Source: Physcomitrium patens
Lineage: Eukaryota; Streptophyta; Bryopsida; Funariales; Funariaceae
Length of the DNA stretch: 64,000 nucleotides
Direction: 5' to 3'
Assembly: GCF_000002425.4 (NCBI RefSeq)
Contig: NC_037275.1
Location: 10,030,533-10,094,532, forward strand
Part shown: piece after piece, positions 23,245 through 35,300 of the stretch
How positions within the stretch are numbered: position 1 is the first letter of the stretch
How the letters are laid out: every line of letters begins with the position of its first letter
Notes under the pieces: generated by a model
What the model saw: the letters and a program-made list of their open reading frames with translations, nothing else
Database searches by the model: none
Told to the model about the DNA's origin: nothing
Made by a program: the position numbers and the translations under genes

Positions 23245-24270
23245 ATGGTCGGAGGCCAAGACATTAGTATGACGGAAAGTTCGGAGTCCAAGTTGGATGC
23301 TATCATGAATGCCCTCGCTACGTTATCGCAAAGAATTACAGAGATTGAAGGAGTCGTGGCAAGGCTTCATAATAATGGAGCATCTGGGATGGCACAATGT
23401 AGGTTGCACCAGCCTCAAAATTTTGCACTTGGAGAAGCAACTTTGCCTCATGTTTGACAAGCACCGCTGGTTCTACAACATAAGGAGCCTCGAGTTAGCC
23501 TTCCAGACAAGTTCGATGGTACGCGTTCCAAGTTTCAAGGATTCGTCAACCAAATCAAGTTGATAACAATTTTACAGCCCGAACGCTATCCAACGGAGGA
23601 GTCACGTATTGGGCTTGTTGGAACCTTACTTACAGGGCAAGCTCTATCATGGTTTGCTCTTTTGTTTGAGAAACGATCATCCATATTAAACAACTTTGAA
23701 ATCTTTTTGGAGGCGTTTGCGAAAGCATTTGGTGAACATGACAAGGTTCGATGGGCTACAACAAAGATCCGTTCACTACAACAAGGGATGCGTTCTTCAT
23801 CAATCTATGCATCGAACTTCAGGCAATTAGCATGCGACATCAATTGAGATGAAGAAGCATTGATGAGTCAATTCTATTGGGATTTAAGGGACAATGTGAA
23901 GGATTTGCTGTTAACTCTTCCTGATCCGCAAACGCTCAACAAAGCTATTAGCTAAGCTGTGAAGTGCGATAACCGCCTATTCTAACGCCGCCAAGACCAA
24001 CGTTCAAGACAACATACGGTTTGCCACGTCCCAACTATGTCGGCAAGCAGTGTGAATTCACATTTAGATGTAGAAGACATATAAATTGATGCGGTACGTG
24101 TCAAATCCCTTACTCTAGAAGAAAAAAAGCGGCGTATGGAGGAAGGTCTATGCTTGTATTGCAGTAAAGAAGGCCATAAAGTTGGAAACTGCCCCAAGAA
24201 GCAAAATCGACGTATTGTCAAGACTAGGGGCGCATTTGTTCAGGAAAACGAGGATGCCCAGCCACAATAA
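23245..24270 (+). pseudogene. element 1 gag (nucleocapsid), with stops
   Basis: Frame from ATG at 23,245 (MVGGQDISMTESSESK) to TAA at 24,268-24,270, about 340 codons. An N-terminal coiled-coil-like segment (residues about 10-45) and a retrotransposon gag domain (around RIGLVGTLLTGQALSWFALL) precede a CCHC zinc knuckle at about 24,151 (CLYCSKEGHKVGNC). Gag coats the element RNA and forms the particle. Five in-frame stops interrupt it: TGA at 23,455 and 23,845, and TAA at 23,953, 23,983 and 24,082. Each is one C-to-T step from CGA or CAA. Pol lies in a different frame and overlaps the end. Confidence 0.85.
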
Positions 24271-24275
24271 GAACT

Positions 24276-27200
24276 GTGCGCCTGGACAGTGAAATATCGC
24301 AACAACAACCAGGTTCTTTTCTTTCCGCTCAACCTGCCCTTTGCTTTACAATCCCTTTGCTTATTGGCCCTCAAAAACTGAGAATCTTAGCATTATTAGA
24401 TTCAGGAGCATTTGCTTGTTTCTTAGACGAAGAATTTGCGAAGCATCATAAGATCCCTTTAGTACAAAAATCCAAACCTGTTCATGTTGAGGTCATAGAT
24501 GGGCGACCTTTATTGTCTGGTAGTGTCACCCATGAATCAAAACCTATAGAAGTGACGTTTAAGGGCCATAGTAGTCATATTATTTTCAATATTATTAGAA
24601 CCCCATCAAATCTTGTTATTCTTGGTCTTTCCTGGTTGGAAAAGCATAACCCATCTATAGATTGGAGGTTGCAGAAGATGACCTTTTCCACAAAACCACC
24701 CAAGAGCAAGCCTAGTAAAAAACCCCGAATAGAGAAATCCTTATTCATTGGAGCAAGAGCATTTATAAGATCGTCCAAGGAAGGCACACCGTTTGTCATT
24801 TATGCGGCTCCAACTATCGGAGAGAAGATCTCGATAGCAAGTATACCTAAGCAATATAAGGATTTTAAAGACGTGTTTCAAAAGAAGAATACCGACATGC
24901 TACTGGAACACCGACCATGTGATTGCGCCATAGACTTGCAAGAAGGAGCACAACCACCTTTTGGCCCAATCTATAATCTATCGCAGACGGAGTTGGCGGA
25001 GTTGCAAAAGTACATTGACAAGAATCTAGCCAAGAACTTCATCCGTCATTCAATATCGTCAATTGGAGCACCCATCTTATTTGTGAAGAAGAAAGGTGGC
25101 TCGTTGCGGATGAGCGTAGACTATCGAGGCCTCAACAAGATAACAAAGAAGAATCGTTACCCATTACCTTTGATTTCTGGTCTCTTAGAACAACTTGGAC
25201 GTGCAAAGATCTTTACAAAAATTGATCTAAGGGGAGCTTAAAACCTCATACAAATCAAAGAAGGAGATGAGTGGAAGACAGCGTTCCGTACAAGGTATGG
25301 CCATTTTGAGTATAATGTCATGCCCTTTGGTCTTACCAATGCTCCAGCGATCTTTCAACATATGATGAATGATATTTTCCGAGAGCACCTTGATGATTTT
25401 GTTGTCATCTATTTGGATGATATTTTGATATTCTCCAAAAACGAGGAAGAGCATAAAAAGTACGTTCGTTTGGTCTTGGAGAAACTACGCGAGCGAGGAC
25501 TATATGCCAAGTTGGAGAAGTATTTATTTCACCAAATAGAGATGGAGTTTTTGGGGTTCGTTGCGACTATGGAAGGCTTGAAGATGGACCCCATGAAAGT
25601 GGAAGCAATCGTGTCCTGGGAGGTTCTGAAGACGGTTAGAGACGTACAATGCTTTCTTGGTTTTGCCAACTTCTATCGGATCTTTATCAAGAATTACTCT
25701 CAAGTTGCTTCTCCTGTCACTCGGTTGACATGCAAAGATAAGCTGGAATGGGGACCTCTAGCAGAGAAGGCATTTCAAGACCTGAAAATCGCATTTACTA
25801 CAGCTCCAATCTTGGTACATCCAGACTTTACAAAGGCCTTTTATTTAGAAACTGATGCTTCGGATTTTGCTTTGAGAGTTATACTTTCACAAATGGGAGA
25901 AGACAAGAAGCTCCATCCGGTTGCATTCTATTCTCAAAAGTTCTCTGCTATTGAAATCAATTATGAGATCCACGATAAGAAACTTCTTGCTATAGTGGAT
26001 TCTTTCCAAGAATGGCATCACTTTCTTGAAGGAGCTGCACATCTAGTGACCGTATACACAGATCACAAGAATTTGGAGTATTTCATGTCGGCTCAAGTTC
26101 TAAATCAACATCAAGCTCGGTGGAATATGTCGTTATCTAGGTTCGATTTTGTTATCACCTATCGACCTGGAAAGCAGCAAGGACTATCTGATGCCTTATC
26201 GAGGAGATCGTATCTTGTACCAAAGGCTGGAGAAGCAGCGTTTGATCAACAATGTACGACGTTGTTGAAGCCAGAGCACTTTTGGCTTTGCACTATTATT
26301 GTACCAATTGATGCTAACTTTCTAAATCAGGTACGTGCCGTGACCATTGAAGATTCAGTAGCCATTAATATCAAGCAGCGTACCAATGACGACAAGTTCA
26401 AGGTGGAAGGACAACTTTTATACTTTGAGGAATGGTTGTATATCCCAAAAGGACCAGCACAACTCCGAGTTCTTCAATCTCGCCACGATTTTTCAGCTGC
26501 GGGATATTTTGGATTCAACAAGACCTTGGAGCTTATTTCTCAAGATTTTTGGTGGCCCCAAATGTGGAAGGATGTGAAAGATTTTGTCCTCTCCTGCGAC
26601 ATCTGTTTAAGATTCAAGAACCCTCGGCATCGCCGTTATGGACTCCTACAGCCATTGTCGATTCCACGTCGACCATGGTCTTCAGTTTCCATGGACTTCA
26701 TCACGTACCTGCCATCATCGAACTCATTTGACAGCATCTTTGTCGTGGTAGATCGGCTTACAAAGATGGCACACTTTGTCCCTTGCAAGAAGACATCGTC
26801 CAGTGAAGTCACAGCAAGGCTCTTTTTTGATAATGTGTATCGATATCATGGACTACCAGATGATATCCTATCAGATCGAGGAACCCAGTTCTTATCAAAG
26901 TTTTGGAGATCTCTCTTTGAGATATTGAAGGTGGATATCATGCTTTCTTCGGCTTTTTATCCTCAAACTGACGGCCAAACGAAACGGATGAACCAAGTCT
27001 TGAAACAATACTTACGATGCAGCATCAACTATCAGCAAGACGATTGGACCACATATCTATTGCTAGCCGAGTTTGCATATAAAAACACCCTCCATGCGTC
27101 GAATCAACACACACCATTCTTTTTCAACTACGGGTATCATCCGAAGCTTGATTTATTGAGTCTGTCAACAAATAACAATCCAGCAACTGAAGGATTTGTA

Positions 27201-27749
27201 AAACAACTATCAGAGCTTCAAAATACATTGAAGCTTCAATTACAATCCGCTCAAAAATCCTACAAGGCGTCTACAGATAGATTTCGAAATCAAGCACCCA
27301 CTTTCAAAATTGGAGATAAAGTATGGCTTCTTCGACGGAATATCAAGACCAAGCGACCATGTGATAAGTTGGACTATCGAAGATTGGGACCATTTATCAT
27401 CCAGAAGCAAATCAATCTAGTGGCGTACCATCTGGAATTATCGGCTTCTATGAAGGTACATCCAGTCTTTCATGTTTCTCTGTTGGAGCGTTATCGAGAG
27501 TCATCTTTTCTTGGAAGAGTACAATGTCCGCCACCTAGTATTGAGATCAAGAACCACGAGGAATACGAGGTTGAAAAGGTGTTAGATTCACGACGAAGGT
27601 GGGACAAGTTGGAGTATCTTGTTCATTGGTGCGGCTATGACATTAATGAGCGAACGTAGGAGCCAGCTGAAAATCTCGCCAATGCGCCGCAAAAGGTACA
27701 GGAGTTTTATCAACAACATCCTCATAAACCTAAGCCGGTTCAACGATAG
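24276..27749 (+). pseudogene. element 1 pol: protease, RT, RNase H, integrase, chromodomain
   Basis: One frame throughout, broken by TAA at 25,239-25,241 (at the Tyr of the RT motif after DLRGA) and TAG at 27,657-27,659 (at the chromodomain Trp). The protease carries [15 protein letters not shown] (DSG catalytic motif). The RT has VIYLDDILIFSK near 25,410. RNase H has ETDASDFALRVILSQ, where Arg-Val replaces the usual Gly-Ala. In integrase, the second His of the HHCC finger is Tyr (26,505-26,507), the catalytic Asp sites MDF and SDRGTQF are present, and the catalytic Glu is Lys (26,982-26,984, in TDGQTKRMNQ). The chromodomain (27,560-27,710) reads YEVEKVLDSR...LEYLVHWCGYDI. Such chromodomains can target integration to modified histones. 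Confidence 0.93.
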
Positions 27750-27881
27750 CTTCCTTCTAAAGCTTGCTCATCTAAGAATATAAGAAAGGAAGAGAGCACC
27801 ACCAAAATTCGTAGTTGATGTAGTTATTTTCTCTAAGATAAAGTAGAATTTTTTCAGTAAGCCATAGTTTGGTCTTCTGAT

Positions 27882-28235
27882 ATGGATAGCCAAGAGATAG
27901 ATACTATGTCAGTCAGATTATCTTAACCAATTAGCTCACGAAGGCGACCCCGACATGAAGAACTGCCTACACCACAATGACGACGGAGGATACCAAGTAA
28001 CCGATCATTGGTGATTGTATTTGAGTTTGAACCTGCTTACAATGGTCAGCCAGAAGGCATGTTTGCAAGACAATTTCACAATGAGGATATGGAAGTTCAT
28101 GCTTGGTCAAAAGTCGAAGGCGTGGGCTACTACCGTTGGCTTCAAGGGCCAATGAACCACTTGCCTTGTGAACAACAGTTGGAGTTCATAGCAGACGTTA
28201 TGCGAAATATCTTCATTTTCTTGCATTGGTACTGA
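27882..28235 (+). pseudogene. extra reading frame between pol and the 3' LTR of element 1
   Basis: From ATG at 27,882 (MDSQEIDTMSVRLS) one frame runs 118 codons to TGA at 28,233-28,235. It is interrupted only by TAA at 27,924 and TGA at 27,978, both one C-to-T step from CAA and CGA. The last 85 codons are uninterrupted and look protein-like, with an acidic/aromatic stretch (SLVIVFEFEPAYNGQ, then EGVGYYRWLQGPMNHL). Canonical plant chromoviruses end coding at the chromodomain, so this sits where an additional or env-like gene would be. No membrane segment is visible, so I do not call it env. Function unknown. It could be chance openness in a GC-richer 3' region. Confidence 0.45.
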
Positions 28236-28271
28236 TTAATAACAACATTACTTCTTAGAGACCTCAAAGCT

Positions 28272-28285
28272 AAAAGAAGGGATGA
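28272..28285 (+). other. polypurine tract of element 1
   Basis: AAAAGAAGGGATGA, purine-rich apart from one T, directly abutting the 3' LTR. This is the plus-strand primer position. Confidence 0.75.
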
Positions 28286-28648
28286 TGTTAGGGACATAGT
28301 CCTTAGGACCTTCTAGAGACAAGTTTCTAGAACCTTTTAGAAGCTTCCTAGTGGTAGGGACAAAGTCCTTAGAACCTTTTAGAGACAAGTTTCTAAAACC
28401 TTCTAGAAGCAAGTCTCTCGAACCTTCTAGAAGCTTCCTAGTTAGTAGAAGTCACTTGAGAAGCTTCCTAAATAGGAGTATATATTAGAATCGAGGTTGA
28501 AGAGTTCTTCAGTCTCGACAACACATCTCTTGGAGCTCTAACTCACCTCTTTGGTGTTGTTCTTGTATTCATCTGATTAATCTAGTTCTTGCCAGTTCTT
28601 CTTGAACTTCTTATTAGATCTCGAGTCTGTATTTCTGTGTCCCTGACA
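28286..28648 (+). repeat. element 1, 3' LTR
   Basis: 363 bp, 35 bp shorter than the 5' LTR because its first internal repeat unit is shorter (66 instead of 101 bp). It retains a perfect four-unit heat-shock element at 28,420-28,437 and a five-unit site with one mismatch at 28,325-28,347. TATATAT is at 28,479-28,485. It is followed by the target duplication TAGAG. Confidence 0.95.
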
Positions 28649-31250
28649 TAGAGGCCTTGGCTATAGAATAATATAATGTGTTTAATAAAGCAACGTAATC
28701 AATGTTAGTATTTAAAGGAGGTATAAGAAACTTATTTCTAAGGTCCTTACAAATTCCTATGAGAAGAAAAAGTGGAAGTACCATCCCTATATAAAGTTTA
28801 TGTTACAAGTATTAATCTTGGATTTAGAAGCCAAAAGAAGAAGAAAAAATTAAATAATATCATGTAATATGGCATTTGGTGCCAAATCATGTCAAATATA
28901 CTTAATTTGGTTTGATTAGTGATTTTTTATCCATTGATAGTTTTTCTATTAGTTAACTTTGTTCATGTCAATTAGAATTGGAATACTGAAGTAGAGAAAA
29001 AAATTTGATTCGACATTCTTGTCTAATCAATTCTTATAAGTGATTTTAAGAGTGAAGAAATTTGTTATAAAGATTTACTTAGCTATGGTGTTTTAATCAT
29101 TTTAGTAAAGCTTTAGGATTTTTTTTTTTTAATTTCTATATTTGCATTCTTGAATTTTTCTTGTATGGTATGAAAGATAGCTTGATTTAATTTAATATAG
29201 ATTTCTAATCTTTTACTTCACAAGAATCTCTTTTTTTCTTTAATTTGTGGTATAACAGCTTAGAATGAAGTAAATTAAAAAATAAAATAAATTAAAATAA
29301 AATAAAACATGTTATCCAAAATCCTTATATGTCAAGTTTAGAAGCTCACTTCAAGTACATATAAAGTCCAAATTTGATTATTTTTTAGTCAATTTTATAT
29401 AGAAGAAGTCCAAAGAATACATTGGCATACTCAATTTTTAGAATGGAGGTTACTTGGAGCATTGAAGTGGCATTTATTAAATATTAACTGCTTTTTAAGT
29501 GAGTTTTTGATTTTCTGTGACTTCTCCTTAATTTATTTTATTATATTATCTTTTATTGTCATAGATTCTATGATTTTTGACCATCAACTATAGGTAGATG
29601 CCAATTTATTTGGTTTACTTTTGATTTTGGCTTATGTGTTGTTAAAAATGAGGATCTAATGTGGATTTTTAGATTTTATTTTTGATACCTTTTTTTAGTT
29701 ATAGATATTATTTGTAGAGGTTTTCTATGATTATTCCAATTTGTATTTATACTACTTTATGTTGATAGGCATGTTGTAAGAATGAGATTGGATTGATGGC
29801 CAGCAAGATCCTTCTATTCATGGATATGTTAGATTTGTAGTGATTTAGAGGTGATTCCTAGTGAACTACAAAGCTTGCTAGTTTTGTAGGCACAAGTTGC
29901 CTTTTTAGTTTTAAGATAGTTACAAGTACCCAAGTAGTGCTTTTATGGTACATATTAGGAGTTGATATTATCAATCTCCTTCACTAGAAAACTTAGATAG
30001 TGACCATAACAAGAATTTCAGGCTATGAGTGGATACTAACAAGACTTTTCAGTCTATTTTAGTATTAGATACTACTCAAAGGCTTTAGATCCCAAGGATA
30101 AATACATTTTATGAAATGGAAGATGATCATCATGATATAATGAAGGATAAATTTTTAAGAAGAGTTGAAGGTATTTCTTTGCCAAATTCAAAACTTAGAT
30201 TTTAAACATGGATGAAGGATAATTACTAAAGTTCTCTTACTTTCAATGAGTGGTATTCCTTGGACTTTTATTATAATACTTGAAGCATGAGGTACTCCAA
30301 ATTTATGGAAAATAGAATAAAGAATATTCATTTGATTTGCATGAAATAGACTATTATTAAGAGACTTGCTATCATAGTAGAAAATAGTATAATATATCAA
30401 AATAATATAAAATTTTATAAAAGTTTGAATTATAATTAAAAATATAACTTAAAAAATATAAAAATATATAAAAAATAAACTATTTATCTAATTTATTTAA
30501 ATTTATAGTTTAAATTTATAATTAAAATAAAAATTATAAGATTTATTAATAAAGAATTTTGAAGGACTTTGATATCAAAAGTATAATATTTTGACTCTCA
30601 AACCATCTTATGTAGGTAGATAATATAAGCAATGGAGGATTTCATTTTTATTGATTGAATGTTATATCTAATAGGCTTCAAGATTTTGTTTGAGACCACG
30701 GTAGAATTTGGGACGATTTTAGGATATTACATTCAAGGCAAAGTACACTATTCAAGGCAAGGTAATTCATCCAAATTTTGAAAGTTGATTTTAGAAAGCT
30801 TATGTTGTGGACTAGAAGTTGGGTAAAAAAAATATGATTTGGATTTTTGATGAAAGAGATATAGTTGTTTGTAGATAGGATGTGAATTTGGTACTTATTA
30901 TCATATAGAGAGTTGTAAGAAGACATTTAATAATTAAAAAATGAGATTTGAAAGCTGACTTAAAGAACTATATTTTATATAAAGAATTTGATACATTTCA
31001 ATCTAGAATAAAGGAAAAAGAGTTGTTGGAAGTTAATGCTTCAAAACTAAAATTTATAAGTGAGTTTTTTTTCATGGAGCTTTTGATTTGGACCATATCT
31101 TGAATTTTTAGCTGAATTTTTGGCTCATAATTAATATCTTTAATACCTTCTAGAAATTAAATAATATTATATTATGTCTATTCTTACTTGAGAATGCACC
31201 AAGCACCTAGTTATAGAAGGTAAATAACAATGCAACAACAATTTACTAAG
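28649..31250. other. AT-rich DNA between elements 1 and 2
   Basis: No intact frame longer than about 80 codons and no family signal. The last about 70 bases before element 2 (31,185-31,250) match the start of a repeat seen again at about 40,700 (repeat A/B). The rest is unassigned transposon-like debris. Confidence 0.45.
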
Positions 31251-31797
31251 TGTCAAGGACATGAACTAAAAAAAGATGCATAAACTTGAAAAATTTGTGT
31301 CAAAAGAAAAGTGGCAAAATATAAATAAAGTAGTATGTATATTAAAAGAAAATTGGAATAGCTATTGCCAAATGACAAGAAAACTAGAGACTCTTATATC
31401 TAGATTAGAAGGAAGAAAAAAGTTGACAAGAGTGAAGAGGGCTTCACTTTTGCCTTTATATATATTATCTAACTAAGAGCTAGGAGGTGATATTCTATAG
31501 GACTTCTTACATTTGTTGACTTTGCAAGACACATGCCTTAACTTACAAGGCAAGTTTTCTATGTGTAGGCCATATAATTAGCTTGTTCTTCAAGCTACCA
31601 ACATGTGTGGCACATGGCCAACTTGTTGACCATGTTTCTAACCTAAAAAGTCAATAAAGACATCTATAAAGTCAAAGCAGCATCTATAAAGCTTCTAAGA
31701 AACTTCTATAGAAGATAATATGGAATTGAATTACTTTTACCTATTATAATCTAAATCATATAAATAATTATTGATTTACATATATATATTCGTGACA
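31251..31797 (-). repeat. element 2, 3' LTR
   Basis: 547 bp, aligns along its length with 37,063-37,610. A TATA box reads TATATATAAA on the minus strand near 31,456-31,465. Upstream of it is a GAA/TTC-rich patch at about 31,700-31,730 resembling degenerate heat-shock elements. Confidence 0.92.
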
Positions 31798-32389
31798 TTA
31801 CCTCCTCTTCTAGGGATAAGTTCCATGAAGAGTAGTCTTCATATGTTGAGAAAATCTAAAATATAACGAATTATATTTGTAATATACCTCAATCTTTATT
31901 TTCTTCAAAGATAATTGATGGGCCTTCTCAGTCCTTGATAGTGTCCATATCAGGGCAAGAAGACCACCTTATTATTTACTCATTGTTTAGGCCCCCATAA
32001 CTTTCTTCAAATAAAATATTTAAAATATTATCAGGAATTGTTTCTACCTCTAATAAAATTATCAAACATCGAGAGTCTCTTCTAAGGTCATGTTACCAAA
32101 CACATTGTATCTTGTCATCTATTTGAAGAAAGACATGTCATTCTTGAGGATCTTCATCTCGAATTCATTGTCTTGAAGGTTGAAACAATCATAATGTCTC
32201 ATTTGATAAGTCTGCAAATTAAAGCTCTTGAGTTAAATCTGTTGGTTGTTGATTTTTTATTTCTTCAGCATTACAAATACATAGAAGCTACAATAAAAAT
32301 AAAAAATTGAATGCAATCTTTCTTGGACCTTGTTTTTTTTACAACAAAGACTTACTATTCTTCATCTTAATTTAAATAGATGTCGTCAA

Positions 32390-35300
32390 TGAAAAGCTTC
32401 CATTGCCATTGCTGCATTTGCAAGATTCTTTATTGGCTCTTATGTACATTCACTAATAACATATCTATGCCAATGGATAAGATATTTTAATTTATTTTAA
32501 CGTTGCCTTGAGTCTAAAACTTCTTCTATTGCAAACTCTTCATTATTATCCACTTCTATAGGAGGAGGTAGAGCTTGTCTTCTTTTTATTATATTCATGG
32601 TCATATATGGTTCAAGAAGAGATATGTAGAAGACAAGATAGATCTTCATTGCTTCTTGTAAATGTAATTAATAAGCAACTAGATTCATTTGTCTACAAAT
32701 AGAAAAAGGTCCAAGCTTGTGGTCGTCAAACTTATCTGGAGGACAAATAGTCTTGATATTATAATGAAGCAACCATATCTTATGACTTACATTGAATTAT
32801 GATTGTTCCTTTTGATATGCATCCGTATTGTTTTTTTGTCGTTCTTGAGTTTTTTTTTTTAATTGCACCTTCATTGTTGCATGTAGCTCTGACAAACGAT
32901 TTGCCAAACCTTCTGTCATAGGATTATTAATTTTTAAAAAGTCAAAAGTATCAAGTTATGAATGGTAACCATAATTACCAAAAAAATGTGTTTGTTACAT
33001 AAAAAAATGCATCGTATTATTATAAGCAAACTCTGTCAATGGTAAGAGGGTTCTCCAATTGTCTTGTTGATAATTGATGGTACACCTTAAGTATTGCTCC
33101 AAAACTTGGTTTGCGCACTCTGTTTGTCCATCAATTTGAGGATTAAAGGTCGAAAAAAGCTTAATGTCCATCTTTGAAAGAATTCTCCAAAATCTTGATA
33201 CAAATTAAGTCCCCCTATCTAATATAGTATCTTTTAGCAATCCATGATATCAATAGATATTGTTAAAGAAAAGCTTGGCAGTTTCTTCACTTGTGATAGA
33301 TTTTGTATATATTACAAAATGTGCCATTTTGATAAAACGATCTACTATCACAAATATAGAATCACACAATCCTGAGACTGAAAGATCTGTAATAAAATCC
33401 ATAGAGATAGAAGACCATGGTTGTTTTAGAATAGGTAATAGTTGAAAAAGTCCATAAGGTCGATATTAAGGAGTTTTTGACCTTGAAAAAATGTCAGATG
33501 ATTGAACCAAGTCTTTTATAGCCTTCTATATTTGTGGCCACCAAAAAAAACTAGATATTAGCTTTAGAGTCTCATTATATCCAAAATGTTCTGCTATTGA
33601 AAAGTCATGATATCCTTGAAGAATACATAAACGTGTTTCTCCTTCTAGTACATATAGGCATCTTTCAAAATAAAGTAGGTTGTTCTTGAATTCGAACTTA
33701 AAAGTATCACAAGACTTAGAAGAAATATTCTTCATATCATGAACATGAGGATCAAAGAACATACTTGATTGAATTCGTTTGAAAAAAATTGAATCAATAG
33801 TCAATGTTGATTTCAATGCTCAAAAATGAAATTATTCTTGCTTCAATAAAATAGTCTTTTGTTGATCAAAAGTTGCATCTTTTTCTTTAGGTACAAGATA
33901 AGAACATCTAAAAAGAGCATTAAACAAATCTTGTTGTTTTCTTGATCGATAAGTGATATTGAACTCAAATCTTGACAAAGACATGCTCCAACGAGCTTGG
34001 CTATGATTCAAAATACGAGTTGACATGAAATACTTGAGGTTCTTGTCATCCATATATATGGTGATTAGAATAGAAGTAATTTTTAGATAATGATGCTATT
34101 TTTAGAAAGAATCTATAATTACAAGAAGCTCTTTGTTACAAATCTCATAATTAATCTCAACTGTTGAAAATTTCTTGAAATAAAAAGCTATTGAGTGAAG
34201 TTTATTATTTATTCCCATTTTTAATAATATGGCATCCAAAGCAAAGTCCAATTTTTTTTTTTATAAAAAATATCTTTAAAAAGTCAATACGATATAAGAT
34301 TGGTACAAAAACAAAGGTTATCTTTAAAGCTTCAGATACTGCTTCCGCTTCTTAATTCCATTGAATTTTGTCTTTGCAAGTCAAACGTGTAAGTAAAACT
34401 ACAATTTGAAAGAAGTCTTTGATAAAGATCTAATAGTAATTGGCAAATTTCAAAAAACATTGGACATCTCAAACCATTTTAGGAATCTTTTAATCCATAA
34501 TTGTTTGAATTTTCTTAGGATCTATCATAAGTCCATTGTTTGAAATGGTGTAACATAAGAAGCCAACTTGAGTAGTGTGGAATATATACTTTTCTATCTT
34601 TACATAGAATCTTGCATCTCTTAATTTTTGTAAGATACGACGAATATAAAGTTTATGTCTTTTATATTTTTAGTATAGATTAAGATGTCATCTAGATAAC
34701 AAACAACAAAATTATCCATAAACTCTCAAAAAATATCATTTATAAGATATTGAAAAGCTGTTGGTATATTTGTAAGTCTAAAAGGCATGATATTATATTC
34801 AAAATTTCCATACTTAGTTCAAAATGCAGACTTCCATGTATCTCTTTCTTTGATGCGTACTAGATTATATCCTCCTCATAGATCTATTTATGTATAGATC
34901 TTAGCTTGATTCAATTGATGAAAAAAATCCATATATTAACAATAGTGGATACTTGTTCTTAATAGTGATTTTGTTGAGTCTTTGATAATCAACACACATT
35001 CACAATGATCCATCTTTTTTCTTTACAAATAGATTTGGAACTCTTGGTGGAGATTTGAAATGGCATATGAAGTTCTTGGCTAGATTCTTTTTAATATACT
35101 CCTTGAGTTTGGCCAATTTATTTTGTGATAAATTGTAGATTGGTCCAAATATCGATTGTACTCCTTTTTGAAGGTCAATTGAATTGTTATAGAGATGATG
35201 TTTTGGAAGACTATGTGCATTTTTTTTCTCAAATACATCTTCAAAATCTTGATATTGACTTAGAATACCACTTGAAGTCTTTGCACCATTAGAAATGAAT

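Larger units (their letters stand above)
22567..28648 (+). mobile_element. full-length Ty3/gypsy chromovirus (element 1)
   Basis: Complete LTR retrotransposon of 6,082 bp. It has LTRs at both ends (TGTTAGGG...TGACA), a 5-bp target duplication TAGAG at 22,562-22,566 and 28,649-28,653, gag with a CCHC knuckle, and pol in the order protease, reverse transcriptase, RNase H, integrase, chromodomain. A further frame lies between pol and the 3' LTR. The integrase-before-chromodomain order and the chromodomain define a chromovirus. The copy is dead: stops in gag, pol and the extra frame, plus catalytic substitutions. The LTRs differ by a 35-bp repeat length difference and scattered substitutions, so the insertion is not recent. 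Confidence 0.95.

Noticed and set aside
23560..23847. Separate short genes within 23.2-24.3 kb
   Set aside because: They are in-frame pieces of one gag frame interrupted by stop codons, not independent genes.
26386..26731. Plus-strand frames of 63 and 99 codons inside pol
   Set aside because: They overlap the integrase region in another frame and have no domain of their own.
27882..28235. Calling the extra frame an envelope gene
   Set aside because: No signal peptide, transmembrane segment or glycosylation pattern is visible, so only an unknown product can be claimed.
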